Of a stretch of 39,167 nt of DNA, positions 38,009 to 39,167 are shown piece after piece (the first letter of the stretch is position 1; each line of letters begins with the position of its first letter). The translations under genes and the position numbers were made by a program. This stretch comes from CAVDWX01 sp963612735. Its GTDB lineage: Bacteria > Bacillota_I > Bacilli_A > RFN20 > CAG-826. Location of the stretch: NCBI GenBank assembly GCA_963612735.1, contig CAVDWX010000093.1:1-39167 (forward strand). Reading direction: 5' to 3'. Below the pieces are notes generated by a model. The model worked only from the letters and a program-made list of their open reading frames with translations. It was not told the DNA's origin and did not search any database.

Positions 38009-39167
38009 ATGGATATAAATATAAGGAAGAGAAAAAGAACCAAGGGTGATGTGTACGAATACTATTTTACATATCAAGGGCAACGTTTCTCTAAGAGTGG
38101 TTATAAAACTAAATCAAAAGCACTAAAAGAAGGACAGATGTTGCTTGCTAAAATGATGACTAAGACAGATATTAAAGAAGCATTTAAAGAAGAAAGAAAG
38201 AACGCAATGACCTTAAATGCATTGATAAAAGAATTTCTTCCTATGGCTGAGTCTCAATATTCACCTAATACTGTCATAAGCACAAAACGAGTAGTAAATC
38301 AGGTGGGAGGTCTTGGTAGAATGCCTCTATATTTAATAGATTTTAAAACCATGCAGGCTTTTTTTGATAAAAGAAGTAAGAAAGGTTATTGCTCTAATGA
38401 AAACTGTAAAAAATATCTGTCTAGGATATTTAAATATGGAATTGCTGCGGGATACATAGACAGAGATCCAACTCAATATGTGAAGATAACAGGCGTAGAT
38501 AATTCAAAAGAGAGGCAAATACTTACTGACGAACAGCTTAATATGTTATTAGACAACCTGTCGCACCCAAGACGTGGCAGTGAATTTAGAAATAAGATGT
38601 TAATCATAGCTATAAAGCTCGGTTATTACATGGGGCTTAGGATCAGCGAAGCTTGTGCTATATTAAAGAGTGATTTTGATTTTGATAGAAAAGAAGTCAT
38701 CATAAACAAGAAGGTTATATATCAAGGTTTAAAAGGCAAAGAAATTTATGTCCAGAAAAAGACAAAGAGTAGAAAATCAAAAGCTGTATTACCTATACCA
38801 GATGTATTCATACCAGAATTAAAGAAGTGGTTTGAAGAAAATCCATATGATATAGTGCTTCCAACCAACGATGGCTATTATGTACATCCTATTAGTATTA
38901 CGGTGAGTATCGATGAAAGATGTAAGCGTCATTTTGGTTTTCGATTTAATTATCACTCGTTAAGACACTCATATGCGACCAATCTTGTAACGAATAATGT
39001 TGACTTAAAAGTGGCTCAGGAACTGATGAGACACGTTAAAATTGACACCACATTATCCATATATACACACATTCAAGACCAAGCAAAATTCGATGCAGTG
39101 AACTCAGTTTTTAAGACAAATAAGCAAAAAGAGTTTATAATAAAAAAGCCGAAAGTATGTCCAAAGT
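38009..39167 (+). CDS. int: Phage/ICE tyrosine integrase, 386 aa seen, 3' end outside window
   Basis: ATG 38009 behind AAAGGAGAG; the frame is still open at the last base. N-terminal AP2-like arm-binding domain (about residues 1-48: DVYEYYFTYQGQRFSKSGYK), SAM-like core-binding domain (about 65-155), and a catalytic domain with Arg211 (MGLRISEA), lysines of the beta hairpin near 251-258, His316 and Arg319 (HSLRHSYA), His342 (MRHVK) and Tyr352 (SIYTH). All active-site residues are present, so it is probably the element's integrase. In this type of element the attachment site often lies next to the gene; none can be identified here. Confidence 0.92.
   Translation, partial: MDINIRKRKRTKGDVYEYYFTYQGQRFSKSGYKTKSKALKEGQMLLAKMMTKTDIKEAFKEERKNAMTLNALIKEFLPMAESQYSPNTVISTKRVVNQVGGLGRMPLYLIDFKTMQAFFDKRSKKGYCSNENCKKYLSRIFKYGIAAGYIDRDPTQYVKITGVDNSKERQILTDEQLNMLLDNLSHPRRGSEFRNKMLIIAIKLGYYMGLRISEACAILKSDFDFDRKEVIINKKVIYQGLKGKEIYVQKKTKSRKSKAVLPIPDVFIPELKKWFEENPYDIVLPTNDGYYVHPISITVSIDERCKRHFGFRFNYHSLRHSYATNLVTNNVDLKVAQELMRHVKIDTTLSIYTHIQDQAKFDAVNSVFKTNKQKEFIIKKPKVCPK

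Noticed and set aside
1..39167. CRISPR array, tRNA or rRNA genes
   Set aside because: No regularly spaced direct repeats of suitable length, no cloverleaf with a conserved TTCRANTC arm, and no rRNA-like sequence were noticed on reading through.

Overview
The window is a tightly packed stretch of a low-G+C Bacillota (Firmicutes) mobile element, most likely a large temperate phage. All credible genes lie on the + strand. They are short, separated by a few bases or overlapping (ATGA, TAATG, TTGA), and preceded by strong AGGAGG-type ribosome binding sites. TGA, TAA and TAG are all used as stops, so the genetic code looks standard. No capsid, terminase, tail or lysis genes and no tRNA genes are seen: this is an early or accessory, lysogeny and replication region.

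Layout. 1-5.1 kb: the 3' end of an ArdA-type antirestriction gene, several unrecognised genes, then a reverse transcriptase (2369-3682) coupled to a small accessory ORF and followed by a compact run of three bulged hairpins (4140-4235) that looks like a structured RNA. 5.1-13 kb: a GP88-family protein and about 17 small phage-type proteins, several of which are paralogues of one another. 13-15.6 kb: an intact tyrosine recombinase, two paralogous small genes, and a recombinase-fold protein without catalytic residues that resembles the SPbeta lytic repressor MrpR; its upstream region carries three evenly spaced copies of a 9-mer. 16-27.4 kb: a replication operon behind a near-consensus promoter, with a zinc ribbon, a probable ssDNA-binding protein, a Sak4-like ATPase, a DnaB helicase, a TOPRIM primase, a RecJ-like DHH exonuclease, a DnaE-type polymerase with PHP domain, and an ERCC4-type nuclease. 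As I recall it, this order matches the yorG-yorL cluster of Bacillus phage SPbeta.

27.4-37.9 kb: many small phage genes, including a DUF6275-type protein, a free-standing RNA polymerase alpha-CTD-like domain, an all-alpha NTP pyrophosphohydrolase (dUTPase type), an HExxH metallopeptidase, a DNA adenine methyltransferase-like protein and a T4 Rnl2-like RNA ligase. A 515-bp IS200/IS605-type element with a tnpB remnant (33590-34104) interrupts a small membrane-protein gene; removing it in silico restores the reading frame and a TAATG junction with the next gene. 37.9 kb to the end: a second complete-motif tyrosine integrase behind its own promoter, running off the window.

The best candidates for something undescribed are the reverse transcriptase, accessory gene and three-hairpin RNA cassette, and the repeat-rich control region in front of the catalytically dead recombinase. 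All family names come from motif recognition by eye; no database search was possible.
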